This document shows positions 1 through 8,029 of a DNA stretch of 64,000 nucleotides, one piece after another (the stretch's first letter is position 1; every line of letters begins with the position of its first letter). The notes under the pieces are model-generated. The model made no database searches. It was not told where the DNA came from and saw only the letters and a program-made list of their open reading frames with translations. A program made the position numbers and the translations under genes. The DNA comes from Amycolatopsis saalfeldensis. Its GTDB lineage: Bacteria > Actinomycetota > Actinomycetes > Mycobacteriales > Pseudonocardiaceae. Location of the stretch: positions 1-64,000 of the forward strand of contig NZ_FOEF01000005.1 of NCBI RefSeq assembly GCF_900110575.1, in the 5' to 3' direction.

Positions 1-230
1 CGGCGCAACCGTTGCAGCTCGGCCCGCTCGGCCGCCTCCAGAGGCTTGTCGCCGTGGACCTCGGCGGCGGTGATCCGGCGTCGTTCGTCTTTGACCCAGA
101 CGCTGAGCATGCCCGCGTCGATGCCCAGCTCGCGGGCGACCTCGGTGATCGTGCGGCCGGAATCGATCACCCTGTGGGCAGCCTCGACCTTGTACTCGGC
201 CGTGTAGGACCGGCGCTTGCGAGGAGGCAT
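1..230 (-). CDS. IS3-type transposase OrfA, partial (runs off the left edge)
   Basis: This is the N-terminal 76 residues of a transposase OrfA-type protein read on the minus strand from an ATG at 230. It opens with a basic MPPRKRRSYTAEYKVEAA stretch, followed by a helix-turn-helix (roughly residues 20-50: TITEVARELGIDAGMLSVWV) of the kind found in IS3-family OrfA. In that family OrfA binds the element ends and is joined by frameshifting to the DDE-bearing OrfB, which would lie left of the window. No stop is seen before the window edge. It abuts a truncated protease at 279, so the element probably inserted there. Assignment to the IS3 group is from the helix-turn-helix pattern; another transposase family with a similar HTH cannot be excluded. 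Confidence 0.8.
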   Translation of the reverse strand, partial: MPPRKRRSYTAEYKVEAAHRVIDSGRTITEVARELGIDAGMLSVWVKDERRRITAAEVHGDKPLEAAERAELQRLR

Positions 231-280
231 GGGGACATCCTTTCAGCAGGACAGCTGGTCCTGCTAACTCGGTGTCCACT
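1..280 (-). mobile_element. Insertion sequence end (IS3-like), interrupting a protease gene
   Basis: The segment contains the transposase OrfA start and about 50 bases of upstream sequence, ending near TGGACACCGAG (minus strand, about 268-278). The neighbouring protease reading frame ends in a TAG at 279-281, just after its catalytic GTSGSA motif. That places the right boundary of the element at about 278-281. The other terminal repeat and the target duplication are outside the window, so the exact end is inferred. Confidence 0.6.
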
Positions 281-1610
281 ACCCGGGGTGAACCTCAAGC
301 AGCGCGGAGCCGGACGTGCCGTGCCAAGGCATGCAGTCCGGGTTGGTGGCGTAGCGGAGCGAGTTGTCCTGCTGGTAGCCGCCCTCGCGCAGGTGCGGGA
401 CCACGGCCTCGGCGGTGCAGGCGAAACGGCGGCCGCTGTAGGCCATCGCCAGCGAGTCGCCCGGCCGCGCGGGGGTGGAGCTGAGCCGGAAGATCTTCGC
501 GCCCTCGGCCGTCAGCTGCGCGTAGGTCTTGTCCAGGCGGTAGAGCGCGATGTCGGTGCCGGTCATCGTCGCGTACTCCAGGCGGTTCGCATGGGCGGTG
601 GCACCGGGATAGCCCTGACGATCGTCGACGGACACCTTGCGGTCGGCGGGCTGATCCACCAGCGCCGCCCCCGGCGCGGGGCGCTGTCCCTGCACGCAGT
701 GGCCGTTGGTGAGCAGCAACGCCGGATCGTCCGGCGCGGAAGTGGCGGTGCGGACCACCGAGCCCATGCAGCCGGACAGGTCCACCGCGCCCTCGACGTT
801 CGGGATCGGGTCGTCGGGCGGCACATCGGTGCCGCTGATGATGCCGTTGATCCAGTCGACGTGTTTGGTGACGTCGGTGAAGAGCGTCGGCGCGTGGTCA
901 CCGCCGGGGCCGCTGACCACGCCGGCCAACGTCCACTGGCCGCGTTCGCGGACCAGCGCCGGCCCGCCGGAGTCCATGTTGGTCGCGGCGACGCTGCCAT
1001 CGCGGCTGCCGACACACAGCTCTCCAGCGCTGGCCGACGGGCAGGTCGAGATCGGCTGCACGGCGGTGTCGGCTTCCCGCAGTCGCGTGGGGAAACACGC
1101 GGGGTTGTTCATGTCGTCGCAGGTCATGCCCCAGCCCAGGATGCGGGCGGGCGTGTTGTCCCGCGGCGTGGCCGAGGCGATCCGGATGGGCTTGGCCTTG
1201 ACCGGGGCCTTCAGGTGCATCAGCGTGAGGTCCTTGCCCCAGATCCCGCCTTCGTCCTGGAAGTTCGACAGCCGGTAGAAATGGTCGACCCGGGCGACCT
1301 CGCCGCCGGACGTGGTGTCCAGAGACCCGATGCGCACCTGCCAATCACGGGGGACGCCCACCTTCGCCAGGGTCGGCGTCCTGGCGCAATGGCTGGCGGT
1401 CAAGACCCATTGCGGCGCAAGGACTTCCACTCCGCAGCCGTGCCCGTCCGCGCGCGGTGGCGCGGGATAGGCCGGCTGGAACGAGCCCATGAACGAGTAC
1501 GCCTGGGTCGACTCGGTACCGCCGACGACGGCCTGCGCCGGGGCATTCAGCACGGTTGTGGTCAGCGCGAGAGCGGCGCCGACCGGTAGGAACAGAGATC
1601 GAATTCGCAT
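279..1610 (-). pseudogene. Secreted tandem trypsin-like serine protease, C-terminus truncated by the IS element
   Basis: A 443-residue secreted protein with a signal peptide (residues 1-27, ending APAQA) and two chymotrypsin-fold domains in one chain. Domain 1 begins VVGGTES and carries a full triad: TASHC, GKDLTLMHL and MDSGGP. Domain 2 starts near VEGAVDLSGCMGSVV with its own His (LTNGHC), Asp (TGTDIALYRL) and Ser (GTSGSA). The chain then stops five residues later at LLEVHPG, exactly where the insertion element begins. In this fold the strand following the Ser motif forms part of the S1 pocket, so domain 2 is probably broken, while domain 1 could still work. Start chosen at the ATG before the signal peptide (1610); a longer upstream reading frame lacks a signal sequence. 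It is divergent from the lipoprotein gene at 1790. Confidence 0.75.
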
Positions 1611-1789
1611 GCACGGCAGCATGTTCGGCCGATGTCCGCGTGGTGCGATCGCAGTTCGACCGTTCCGTAACAGGCTCACCGCGAGCCGCCGTCCGGCTGG
1701 GAACGTGGTGCGTGGGTCGGTCGGATGGCCGGGGACGTCCGGCCGGAAGACCGATGCGGCCGGGTCCGCGGGACAGTTGACTCGGTCCC

Positions 1790-2251
1790 ATGAATCTCAT
1801 CGGGAAGAGGACGGTCCGGGTCGGCGCGGCGGTGGCCGGGGTGGCGGTGGCGAGCACGCTCGCGGGGTGCGGTCTCAGCGAGGCCGTCACCGAGAAGGCG
1901 AACGGCCACGTCAAGGCGGTCGACTACCGGACCGGCACGGAGGGCAAGGCCGACAAGGACGTCCAGCTGCCGGGCTGGGTGCCGGACCAGGCCCAGTCGG
2001 TCTCGGAGGCCATCCGGACGACCGGTTCGGAGCGGATCCTGCGCTACACCGCCGCCGGCACCAAGCTGCCGGGCACCTGCCTGCCGAGCGCCGCCCCGAA
2101 GACGGCGCCCACCCTGACCGCGGACTGGTGGCCGAACGGCCAGGAGACCAAGACCACCACCATCTGCGACGCGGTCTGGCACATCTCCACCGACGGCACC
2201 ACGGTGTACGCGTACAAGCCGGAGACGATCGATCAGCGCGGCGCGAACTGA
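1790..2251 (+). CDS. Small lipoprotein, unknown function
   Basis: The 153-residue product begins with a basic n-region, a hydrophobic stretch (VGAAVAGVAVASTLAG) and a lipobox ending TLAGCG, predicting lipid attachment at Cys27 on the outer face of the membrane. The mature part has no family I recognise. It contains a second Cys pair (PGTCLPS and TTTICDAV) that could form a disulfide, and a Trp-rich segment (ADWWPNG). It stands alone between a divergent protease and a convergent Gre-factor gene and is followed by a strong hairpin. Exported hypothetical protein; function unknown. Confidence 0.75.
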   Translation: MNLIGKRTVRVGAAVAGVAVASTLAGCGLSEAVTEKANGHVKAVDYRTGTEGKADKDVQLPGWVPDQAQSVSEAIRTTGSERILRYTAAGTKLPGTCLPSAAPKTAPTLTADWWPNGQETKTTTICDAVWHISTDGTTVYAYKPETIDQRGAN

Positions 2252-2287
2252 CGCGGCACGGGAAAGCGCCGGGTTCGCCGGAACAAA

Positions 2288-2326
2288 GAAGGCCGGGGCC
2301 GCCCACTGCGGGCCGCCCCGGCCTTC
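2288..2326. terminator. Bidirectional hairpin terminator
   Basis: A 12-base inverted repeat (GAAGGCCGGGGC at 2288-2299 with GCCCCGGCCTTC at 2315-2326) sits between the convergent lipoprotein and Gre-factor genes. The stem is GC-rich without a long T-run, as is common in actinomycetes. Confidence 0.75.
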
Positions 2327-2339
2327 CAGTCCACTGTGG

Positions 2340-2798
2340 TCAGTCCTTCGGTGGGGTCAGCTCGAGCACGGTGGCCTTCGCCTGGCCGCGCGGCGTGCGG
2401 TAGGTGATCTCGTCGCCCGCCTTGGCGCCGACCAGGGCCAGTCCCAGCGGGCTGTCCGAGGTCAGGGAGTCCACGTCCTCACCCGGGATGGTCACCACGT
2501 TGAGCACCTCCTCGTCGCCATCGGCGTAGCGGAGGGACACCCGAGTGCCGTCGGGAAGCAAGTTGCTGTCGTACGCGCCGTGCTCCAGCTTCGCGGACAC
2601 GTCGGCGATCTGTCGTTCCAACCGGGCGGCGGACTCCGCGCGGTCGATCACGTCCGCCTGGTCCGCCGCGTCCCCCGTGCGTTCCTGTTCACCCGGCTGC
2701 GGCGCGAGCGCCGCCCGTTGAGCGCGCAGGTCGGCTATTTCCTTCTCCAGCTGCCGGCGCGCTGCCGGGCTGAGCCCCTTGTCCCCTGAGATCACCAT
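2340..2798 (-). CDS. GreA/GreB-family transcript cleavage factor-like protein
   Basis: The 152-residue protein has the two-part Gre layout: an N-terminal coiled coil (about residues 8-70, with a TGDAADQADVIDRAES tip) and a C-terminal FKBP-like domain (from about 80, with DGDEEVLNVVTIPGEDV and a final YRTPRGQAKATVLEL strand). Gre factors enter the RNA polymerase secondary channel and stimulate cleavage of backtracked RNA through acidic residues at the coil tip; acidic residues are present here in the right area. The arrangement is shorter and more divergent than canonical GreA, so it may be a paralogue that modulates polymerase in another way. The ATG at 2798 is preferred; an upstream extension encodes no recognisable domain. 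It is divergent from the TetR gene at 2921. Confidence 0.75.
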   Translation of the reverse strand: MVISGDKGLSPAARRQLEKEIADLRAQRAALAPQPGEQERTGDAADQADVIDRAESAARLERQIADVSAKLEHGAYDSNLLPDGTRVSLRYADGDEEVLNVVTIPGEDVDSLTSDSPLGLALVGAKAGDEITYRTPRGQAKATVLELTPPKD

Positions 2799-2920
2799 GC
2801 CGCGCATTGTCCGCGTTGCGGACCGGGGTGGCCAATCCGGTTTTTCACCCGGGGGAGCAAGCTGGGACATCTGCCCTAGGATTCGGGCCTGTCGTCCTGA
2901 ATAACGTAACGAGGATCACC

Positions 2921-3508
2921 GTGAGCGCCGTACCCGGTCGCAGCGCAGAGCTGTCGCCCAACCAGCTGCAGAAGCAGGAGCAGATCGTCGAGGCCGCGCG
3001 TGTGGTGCTGGCCAGAGACGGGCTCGCCGGGTGCACGGTCCGCGCCATTGCCGACGCCGGGCCGCTCACCAAGAGCGCGGTCCACTACTACTTCGCCGAC
3101 ATCGACGTGCTCATCGACCGCGCGATGGCCGCGCACATCAACACCTTCGCAGCCGGTTTGCGCACCGTCGCGGAGAAGCACGAGGACCCGCGCGATCGCC
3201 TGTTCGCCGTCACCGAGGCGTACCTCGCGGAGTTCGCCGAACGGCCGAACGGCGCGTTCCTCTGGTTCGAGTACTGGATCGCCGCGGGCCGCGCGCAGCA
3301 TCCGCAGGCCATCGACGCGATGCTGACGTCGATCACCGAGCTGCTCACCGAACTGCTGTCCCCGCTGGACGTCGACGACCCGCGCGCCCGCGCCCGCGCG
3401 CTGCTGTCGTACCTGCTCGGCGCGGTGGTGCAGCAACGTGTGCGGCCGCGGCCCGTCGAAAGCCTGCGCGCCGACGTCGAGGCGCTCTGCTTCGCGAACT
3501 ATCGCTGA
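2921..3508 (+). CDS. TetR-family transcriptional regulator
   Basis: A 195-residue regulator. The N-terminal helix-turn-helix (about residues 18-60) reads TVRAIADAGPLTKSAVHYYF, the TetR signature, and an all-helical ligand/dimer domain follows. The GTG at 2921 is preceded by GAGGA at 2911-2915, so it is preferred over an upstream in-frame ATG at 2807. It stands divergently from the Gre-like gene and 19 bases ahead of the gamma-carbonic-anhydrase-like gene. The ligand and targets cannot be read from sequence. The drug-exporter gene at 5626 has a promoter full of inverted repeats and no adjacent regulator, so it is one conceivable target (speculative). Confidence 0.85.
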   Translation: MSAVPGRSAELSPNQLQKQEQIVEAARVVLARDGLAGCTVRAIADAGPLTKSAVHYYFADIDVLIDRAMAAHINTFAAGLRTVAEKHEDPRDRLFAVTEAYLAEFAERPNGAFLWFEYWIAAGRAQHPQAIDAMLTSITELLTELLSPLDVDDPRARARALLSYLLGAVVQQRVRPRPVESLRADVEALCFANYR

Positions 3509-3527
3509 CGCCGCTTAGGGTGCGGGC

Positions 3528-4049
3528 ATGCCTCTGTTCTCCTTCGAGGGCGCCAGCCCGCAGGTTCACCCGGACGCTTGGATCGCCCCCACCGCCACCC
3601 TCATCGGCGACGTGACGGTGGAGAAGGGCGCCTCCGTCTGGTACGGCGCCGTGATCCGCGCCGACTTCGGCCCGATCGTGATTCGCGAGGGCGCGAACGT
3701 CCAGGACAACTCCGTGATCCACTCCGGCGGCGGGACCCCGACGGAGGTCGGGAAGAACGTCACCGTCGGGCACCAGTGCCTGGTGCACGACTGCACCGTC
3801 GGCGAGCAGGCCCTGATCGGCAACGGCTCGACGGTGCTGGACAAGTCCGTGATCGGCCCGCGCTCCCTCGTCGCCGCGGGCGCGACCGTGACGCCGGGGA
3901 CCGAGGTGCCCGCCGAGACGATCGCGATGGGCAGCCCGGCCAAGAAGTTCGTGCCGCTCACCGATTCCGCGCGGCTGTGGGTGGAGCACAACGCCGGCAT
4001 CTACCAGGACCTCGCGCGGCGCCACCGCGACGGCTCCGAGCCTGTGTAG
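3528..4049 (+). CDS. Gamma-carbonic-anhydrase-family hexapeptide-repeat protein
   Basis: A 173-residue left-handed beta-helix protein of the gamma-carbonic-anhydrase/YrdA/PaaY type. Hexapeptide repeats run from about residue 15 to 140 ([33 protein letters not shown]). The metal-binding histidines are in place: one in DNSVIHSGG and two in [10 protein letters not shown]. The family forms trimers with a metal ion between subunits. Many members do not show carbonic anhydrase activity, so catalysis here is uncertain. ATG at 3528. It follows the TetR gene closely and could be co-transcribed with it. Confidence 0.85.
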   Translation: MPLFSFEGASPQVHPDAWIAPTATLIGDVTVEKGASVWYGAVIRADFGPIVIREGANVQDNSVIHSGGGTPTEVGKNVTVGHQCLVHDCTVGEQALIGNGSTVLDKSVIGPRSLVAAGATVTPGTEVPAETIAMGSPAKKFVPLTDSARLWVEHNAGIYQDLARRHRDGSEPV

Positions 4050-4075
4050 CCGATCCCGGCGTCGACTAAACTGCG

Positions 4076-4160
4076 GCACGCAGCTGCGACTGGCGCCATC
4101 AGAGGTGGAGCACCACCGGGAAGCGACGACGAGGCCGGCACCGCGCGCCTGGGTGAGGGC
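4076..4160 (+). ncRNA. ZTP (pfl) riboswitch upstream of glyA
   Basis: The leader between 4050 and the glyA start carries the conserved blocks of the pfl/ZTP aptamer in the right order: GCGACTGGCG (4086-4095), ACCACCGGGAAGCG (about 4112-4125) and GCGCGCCTGGGT (about 4142-4153). ZTP riboswitches sense the purine intermediate ZTP/ZMP, which builds up when 10-formyl-tetrahydrofolate is scarce, and switch on one-carbon genes. Control of glyA, which makes methylene-tetrahydrofolate, is an established association. The start codon lies about 23 bases after the last conserved block, and no clear terminator stem lies between, so translational control is likely. Confidence 0.8.
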
Positions 4161-4182
4161 CACTGCAGAGCCGGAGTACGCC

Positions 4183-5451
4183 ATGACCCATCAGCCTGCC
4201 CTGTCCGCACTCGCCGCGACGGACCCGAGGATCGCGGAGCTCGTCGAGGACGAGGCCCAGCGACAGCACGACAAGATCCGCCTCATCGCGTCGGAGAACT
4301 ACGTCTCGCAAGCCGTGCTCGAGGCCACCGGCACGGTGCTGACCAACAAGTACTCCGAGGGGTACGCGGGCCGGCGCTACTACGAGGGCCAGCAGTTCGT
4401 CGACCCGATCGAGACGCTCGCCATCGAGCGCGCCAAGGCCCTGTTCGGCGTCGACCACGCGAACGTGCAGCCGTACTCCGGCTCCCCGGCGAACCTGGCC
4501 GCGTACCTCGCGTTCGCCCAGCCCGGCGACACCGTGCTCGGCATGGCGCTGCCCGACGGCGGCCACCTGACCCACGGCTGGAGCGTGTCCGCGACCGGCA
4601 AGTGGTTCAACCCCGTGCGCTACGGCGTGCGCAAGGAGACCGGGCGCGTCGACTTCGACCAGGTGCGCGACCTCGCGCGGCAGCACCGGCCGAAGCTGAT
4701 CTTCTGCGGTGGCACGGCGATCCCGCGCACCATCGACTTCCCGAAGTTCGCGGAGATCGCGCGTGAGGTCGACGCCGTGCTGGTCGCCGACATCGCGCAC
4801 ATCGCCGGGCTGGTCGCCGGCGGGGCGCACCCGTCGCCGGTCGGCCACGCGCAGGTGATCACCACGACCACGCACAAGACCCTGCGCGGCCCGCGTGGCG
4901 CGATGATCCTTTCCGACGCCGACCACGCGAAGGCCGTCGACAAGGCGGTGTTCCCCGGTCTGCAGGGCGGCCCGCACAACCACACGACGGCGGCCATCGC
5001 GGTCGCGCTCGGCGAGGCGCAGCAGCCCTCGTTCGCCGAGTACGCGCACGCCATCGTCGCGAACGCCAAGGCGCTGGCCGACGCCCTGGTCGAGCGCGGC
5101 TACGACCTCGTCTCCGGCGGCACCGACAATCACCTGCTGCTGATCGACCTGACGAACAAGGCCGTGCCCGGCAAGCCGGCCGCGCAGGCGCTGGACCGGG
5201 CGGGCATCGAGCTGAACTACAACACGGTGCCGTTCGACCCGCGCAAGCCGTTCGACCCCTCGGGCATCCGGCTCGGCGCCTCGGCCATCACCACGCGCGG
5301 CCTCCGGCCCGAGCACCAGCCGCAGGTCGCGGAGTGGATCGACCGCACCGTGACGGCCGCGGCGGCCCAGGACGAGGCCGCCCTCGGCACCATCGCGGCC
5401 GAGATCCGCGAGTTCCTGACGCCGTTCCCCATCCCGGGCTACTCGGCCTGA
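4183..5451 (+). CDS. glyA: Serine hydroxymethyltransferase
   Basis: The 422-residue enzyme interconverts serine plus tetrahydrofolate with glycine plus 5,10-methylene-tetrahydrofolate using PLP. Signature parts are visible: [16 protein letters not shown] near the N-terminus, [13 protein letters not shown] for substrate and dimer contacts, [10 protein letters not shown], and the PLP-binding [14 protein letters not shown] with its Lys. The usual GGSAYPR is GGTAIPR here, a mild departure. The ATG at 4183 is chosen because the upstream extension falls inside the ZTP riboswitch. The riboswitch makes expression respond to folate/purine status. A T-rich hairpin follows the stop. Confidence 0.95.
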   Translation: MTHQPALSALAATDPRIAELVEDEAQRQHDKIRLIASENYVSQAVLEATGTVLTNKYSEGYAGRRYYEGQQFVDPIETLAIERAKALFGVDHANVQPYSGSPANLAAYLAFAQPGDTVLGMALPDGGHLTHGWSVSATGKWFNPVRYGVRKETGRVDFDQVRDLARQHRPKLIFCGGTAIPRTIDFPKFAEIAREVDAVLVADIAHIAGLVAGGAHPSPVGHAQVITTTTHKTLRGPRGAMILSDADHAKAVDKAVFPGLQGGPHNHTTAAIAVALGEAQQPSFAEYAHAIVANAKALADALVERGYDLVSGGTDNHLLLIDLTNKAVPGKPAAQALDRAGIELNYNTVPFDPRKPFDPSGIRLGASAITTRGLRPEHQPQVAEWIDRTVTAAAAQDEAALGTIAAEIREFLTPFPIPGYSA

Positions 5452-5463
5452 CGTTCACCGCCG

Positions 5464-5496
5464 AAAGGGCCGTCCGCTGTCGCGGGCGGCCCTTTT
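5464..5496 (+). terminator. Rho-independent terminator after glyA
   Basis: A 14-base inverted repeat (AAAGGGCCGTCCGC at 5464-5477, GCGGGCGGCCCTTT at 5482-5495, one mismatch) is followed by a T, 13 bases after the glyA stop. Confidence 0.85.
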
Positions 5497-5535
5497 CGCT
5501 GGTCAGCGGCCGGAGACGAGCGTCACAGGCAATTT

Positions 5536-5604
5536 GCTTGCCCAGTACAAGCTTTTCGGGAACACTTGCACCCGGCAAGTAGTTGAGGGGTACAAGCAAC
5601 TACT
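5536..5604 (+). promoter_or_regulatory. Array of inverted repeats (candidate operators) before the MFS exporter
   Basis: Three nested dyads occupy the leader: GCTTG/CAAGC (5536-5540 and 5548-5552, 7-base spacer), ACTTGC/GCAAGT (5564-5569 and 5575-5580, 5-base spacer) and AGTAGTTG/CAACTACT (5578-5585 and 5597-5604, 11-base spacer). The second and third are perfect and share three bases (5578-5580). CAAG or its complement appears five times. This is the look of a repressor-binding region; the regulator is not adjacent. Confidence 0.6.
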
Positions 5605-5625
5605 CCGGAACCTCAGGGAGACCCG

Positions 5626-7272
5626 ATGAGCGACACCATTACCGCGGAAGGGGGCGCCGCGACGAACGGCAGGCTTTCGCACCGCCAGATCCTCACCGTG
5701 CTGTCCGGGCTCATGCTCGGCATGTTCCTGGCAGCACTCGACCAGACCATCGTCTCGTCGGCGATGAAGACGATCGCCGACGAACTGCACGGGCAGAGCC
5801 TCCAGGCCTGGGCCACCACGGCCTACCTGATCACCGCGACGCTTTCGACGCCGCTGTACGGCAAGCTGTCCGACCTCTTCGGCCGCAAGCCGATGTACCT
5901 GACGGCGATCTCGCTGTTCCTCGTCGGCTCACTGGCCAGCGGCATGGCGAGCTCGATGTACGAGCTGGCCGCGTTCCGCGCGTTCCAGGGGCTCGGCGCC
6001 GGCGGCCTGATGTCGCTCGCGCTGGCGATCATCACGGACATCACCGCGCCGCGTGAGCGCAGCAAGTACCAGGGCTACTTCATGGCGGTCTTCGGCATCT
6101 CGAGTGTCGCGGGCCCGGTCGTCGGCGGCTTCTTCGCCGGCCTCGACTCGTTCGCCGGCCTCACCGGCTGGCGCTGGGTGTTCCTGGTGAACGTGCCGAT
6201 CGCGCTGGCCGCGCTGGTCGTCGTCAGCAAGGTGCTGAACCTCCCGCACGTGCGCGTCAAGCAGCGCGTCGACTTCCTCGGCGCCGGTGCGCTGGCGCTC
6301 GGCCTGGTGCCGCTGCTGGTCGTCGCCGAACAGGGCCGTGAGTGGGGCTGGGGCTCGCCCACTTCGCTGGCGATGTACGCGGTGGGCTTGATCGGCGTGG
6401 TGCTGTTCATCCTGCAGGAACGCCGCATGGGCGACGCCGCCCTGCTGCCGCTGCGGCTGTTCAGCCGTCCGGTGTTCCGGGTGGCCACGATGGTCACGGT
6501 GATCCAGGGCATCGGGATGTTCGGCGCGATGATGTCGCTGCCGCTGTACCTGCAGATCGTCAAGGGTGCTTCGCCGACCCAGGCCGGCCTGCAGATGCTG
6601 CCGCTGACGCTCGGGATCATGGTCGCCAGCCTCGGCAGCGGCGCGCTGATCTCGCGGACCGGCCGGTACAAGGCGTTCGCCGTGACCGGGCTCGGCCTGA
6701 TGGCGGCGGCCCTGTTCGGGCTCGCGACGATCGGCGTCGACACCCCGCTCGGCGTGGTCATGGCGATCGCGTTCGTGATGGGGCTCGGCCTCGGGTCTTC
6801 GATGCAGACGCTGCAGCTGGCGGCCACCAACGACGTCTCGCCCCGGGACATCGGTGTGGCGACCTCGTCGGCCACGTTCTTCCGGCAGATCGGCGGCACG
6901 GCGGGCACCGCGGTGTTCCTCTCGATCCTGTTCGCCACGGTCGGCGACCGGATCGCGGCGGCCGTCCGCTCGGCGCTGGCCTCCCCGTCCTACGTGGCGG
7001 CGCTGGCCCAGCACCCGGAGTTCGCGAAGCAGATGGCGGGCGGCGTTGACGTCAACGACACGTCGTTCCTCTCCTCGCTCGACCCGGTGCTCGCCCGGCC
7101 GATCCTCGAAGGGTTCGCCAGCTCGATGAGCACGGTGTTCGTGGCCGGCGGGATCGTGCTGACGATCGGCTTCGCGCTGGTCTGGCTGCTGAAGGAGAAG
7201 CCGCTTTCGGACAAGTCGGCGATGGAGCAGCGCTCGGAGGAAGACGCCGCCCAGCTGGCGCTGGCGCACTGA
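5626..7272 (+). CDS. MFS drug exporter, DHA2 (EmrB/QacA) family, 14 transmembrane helices
   Basis: The 548-residue inner-membrane protein starts with a short cytoplasmic leader and then the DHA2 helix-1 motif LAALDQTIVSSAM. The MFS motif A GKLSDLFGRKP follows the second helix, and about 14 hydrophobic segments extend to residue 525. Family members expel toxic hydrophobic cations or antibiotics in exchange for protons. The large loop near residues 430-490 is typical of the 14-helix class. The ATG at 5626 has GGGAG seven bases upstream. The leader is packed with inverted repeats, so the gene is probably repressed until an inducer is present. Substrate unknown. Confidence 0.9.
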   Translation: MSDTITAEGGAATNGRLSHRQILTVLSGLMLGMFLAALDQTIVSSAMKTIADELHGQSLQAWATTAYLITATLSTPLYGKLSDLFGRKPMYLTAISLFLVGSLASGMASSMYELAAFRAFQGLGAGGLMSLALAIITDITAPRERSKYQGYFMAVFGISSVAGPVVGGFFAGLDSFAGLTGWRWVFLVNVPIALAALVVVSKVLNLPHVRVKQRVDFLGAGALALGLVPLLVVAEQGREWGWGSPTSLAMYAVGLIGVVLFILQERRMGDAALLPLRLFSRPVFRVATMVTVIQGIGMFGAMMSLPLYLQIVKGASPTQAGLQMLPLTLGIMVASLGSGALISRTGRYKAFAVTGLGLMAAALFGLATIGVDTPLGVVMAIAFVMGLGLGSSMQTLQLAATNDVSPRDIGVATSSATFFRQIGGTAGTAVFLSILFATVGDRIAAAVRSALASPSYVAALAQHPEFAKQMAGGVDVNDTSFLSSLDPVLARPILEGFASSMSTVFVAGGIVLTIGFALVWLLKEKPLSDKSAMEQRSEEDAAQLALAH

Positions 7273-7293
7273 CCCGGCTCCGCTGAAACGCCG

Positions 7294-7327
7294 AAGGGCC
7301 GTTCACTCAATTGAGTGAACGGCCCTT
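7294..7327. terminator. Perfect 34-base palindromic terminator between MFS gene and ppa
   Basis: AAGGGCCGTTCACTCAA and its exact complement TTGAGTGAACGGCCCTT abut at 7310/7311 and are followed by TTC. The palindrome lies between convergent genes and can terminate from both sides. Confidence 0.85.
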
Positions 7328-7340
7328 TTCGCGTCGGCGG

Positions 7341-7856
7341 TCAGTGCTCTTCGCCGTTGATCTCCAGCTTGGCGAGGCGGTCGGTCTCACGCTCGTAGGA
7401 GCGCCCGATCTCGGCCTCGGCCTCGGCGCGCCCGACCCACGACGAGCCCTCGACGCTCTTGCCCGGCTCCAGGTCCTTGTACACCTCGAAGAAGTGCTGG
7501 ATCTCGAGCTTGTGGAACTCGTTGAGGTGGTGGATGTCCCGCAGGTGCTCGAGGCGCGGGTCGTTCGTCGGGATGGCGAGGACCTTGTCGTCCGGGCCCT
7601 TCTCGTCGGTCATCCGGAACATGCCGATCGCGCGGCAGCGGATCAGGCAGCCCGGGAAGGTCGGCTCCTGGACCAGCACGAGGACGTCCAGCGGGTCGCC
7701 GTCCTGGCCGAGGGTGTCGTCGATGAAGCCGTAGTCGGCCGGGTACTGGGTCGCGGTGAACAGGGTCCGGTCCAGCTTGATGCGCCCGGTCTTGTGGTCG
7801 ACCTCGTACTTGTTGCGCTCCCCTTTGGGGATCTCGATCGTGACGTCGAACTCCAC
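7341..7856 (-). CDS. ppa: Inorganic pyrophosphatase (family I)
   Basis: The 171-residue cytosolic enzyme hydrolyses pyrophosphate and so pulls biosynthetic reactions forward. The metal-binding signature DGDPLDVLV is present, preceded by YPADYGFID, and the N-terminal [16 protein letters not shown] is typical. GTG at 7856 is chosen: it has GAGGA seven bases upstream, gives the family length and begins with the expected [10 protein letters not shown]. The longer reading frame up to 8084 would add an untypical tail and run past the divergent dacB start. It lies head-to-head with the dacB-type gene, the order also found in M. tuberculosis. Confidence 0.95.
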   Translation of the reverse strand: MEFDVTIEIPKGERNKYEVDHKTGRIKLDRTLFTATQYPADYGFIDDTLGQDGDPLDVLVLVQEPTFPGCLIRCRAIGMFRMTDEKGPDDKVLAIPTNDPRLEHLRDIHHLNEFHKLEIQHFFEVYKDLEPGKSVEGSSWVGRAEAEAEIGRSYERETDRLAKLEINGEEH

Positions 7857-8029
7857 GGCCGTCCTCGCTACTTCTCGAATCTCGGTATCCCACGCGTCGT
7901 GGGCGGCAACCGTAATCACCTCATTGACGTCACTAGTGTGGACTACGCCCCGCCGGTCGGTCCCATGGATGTCGGCTAGGCGGCATGTGAGCTTGGCCCC
8001 TCCCCGGGGCAGGTGAGAAGGAGTGGTGG

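Noticed and set aside
12..1589. 525-codon plus-strand frame covering the IS end and protease
   Set aside because: Antisense to the signal-peptide-bearing protease with two recognisable catalytic triads; no domain of its own.
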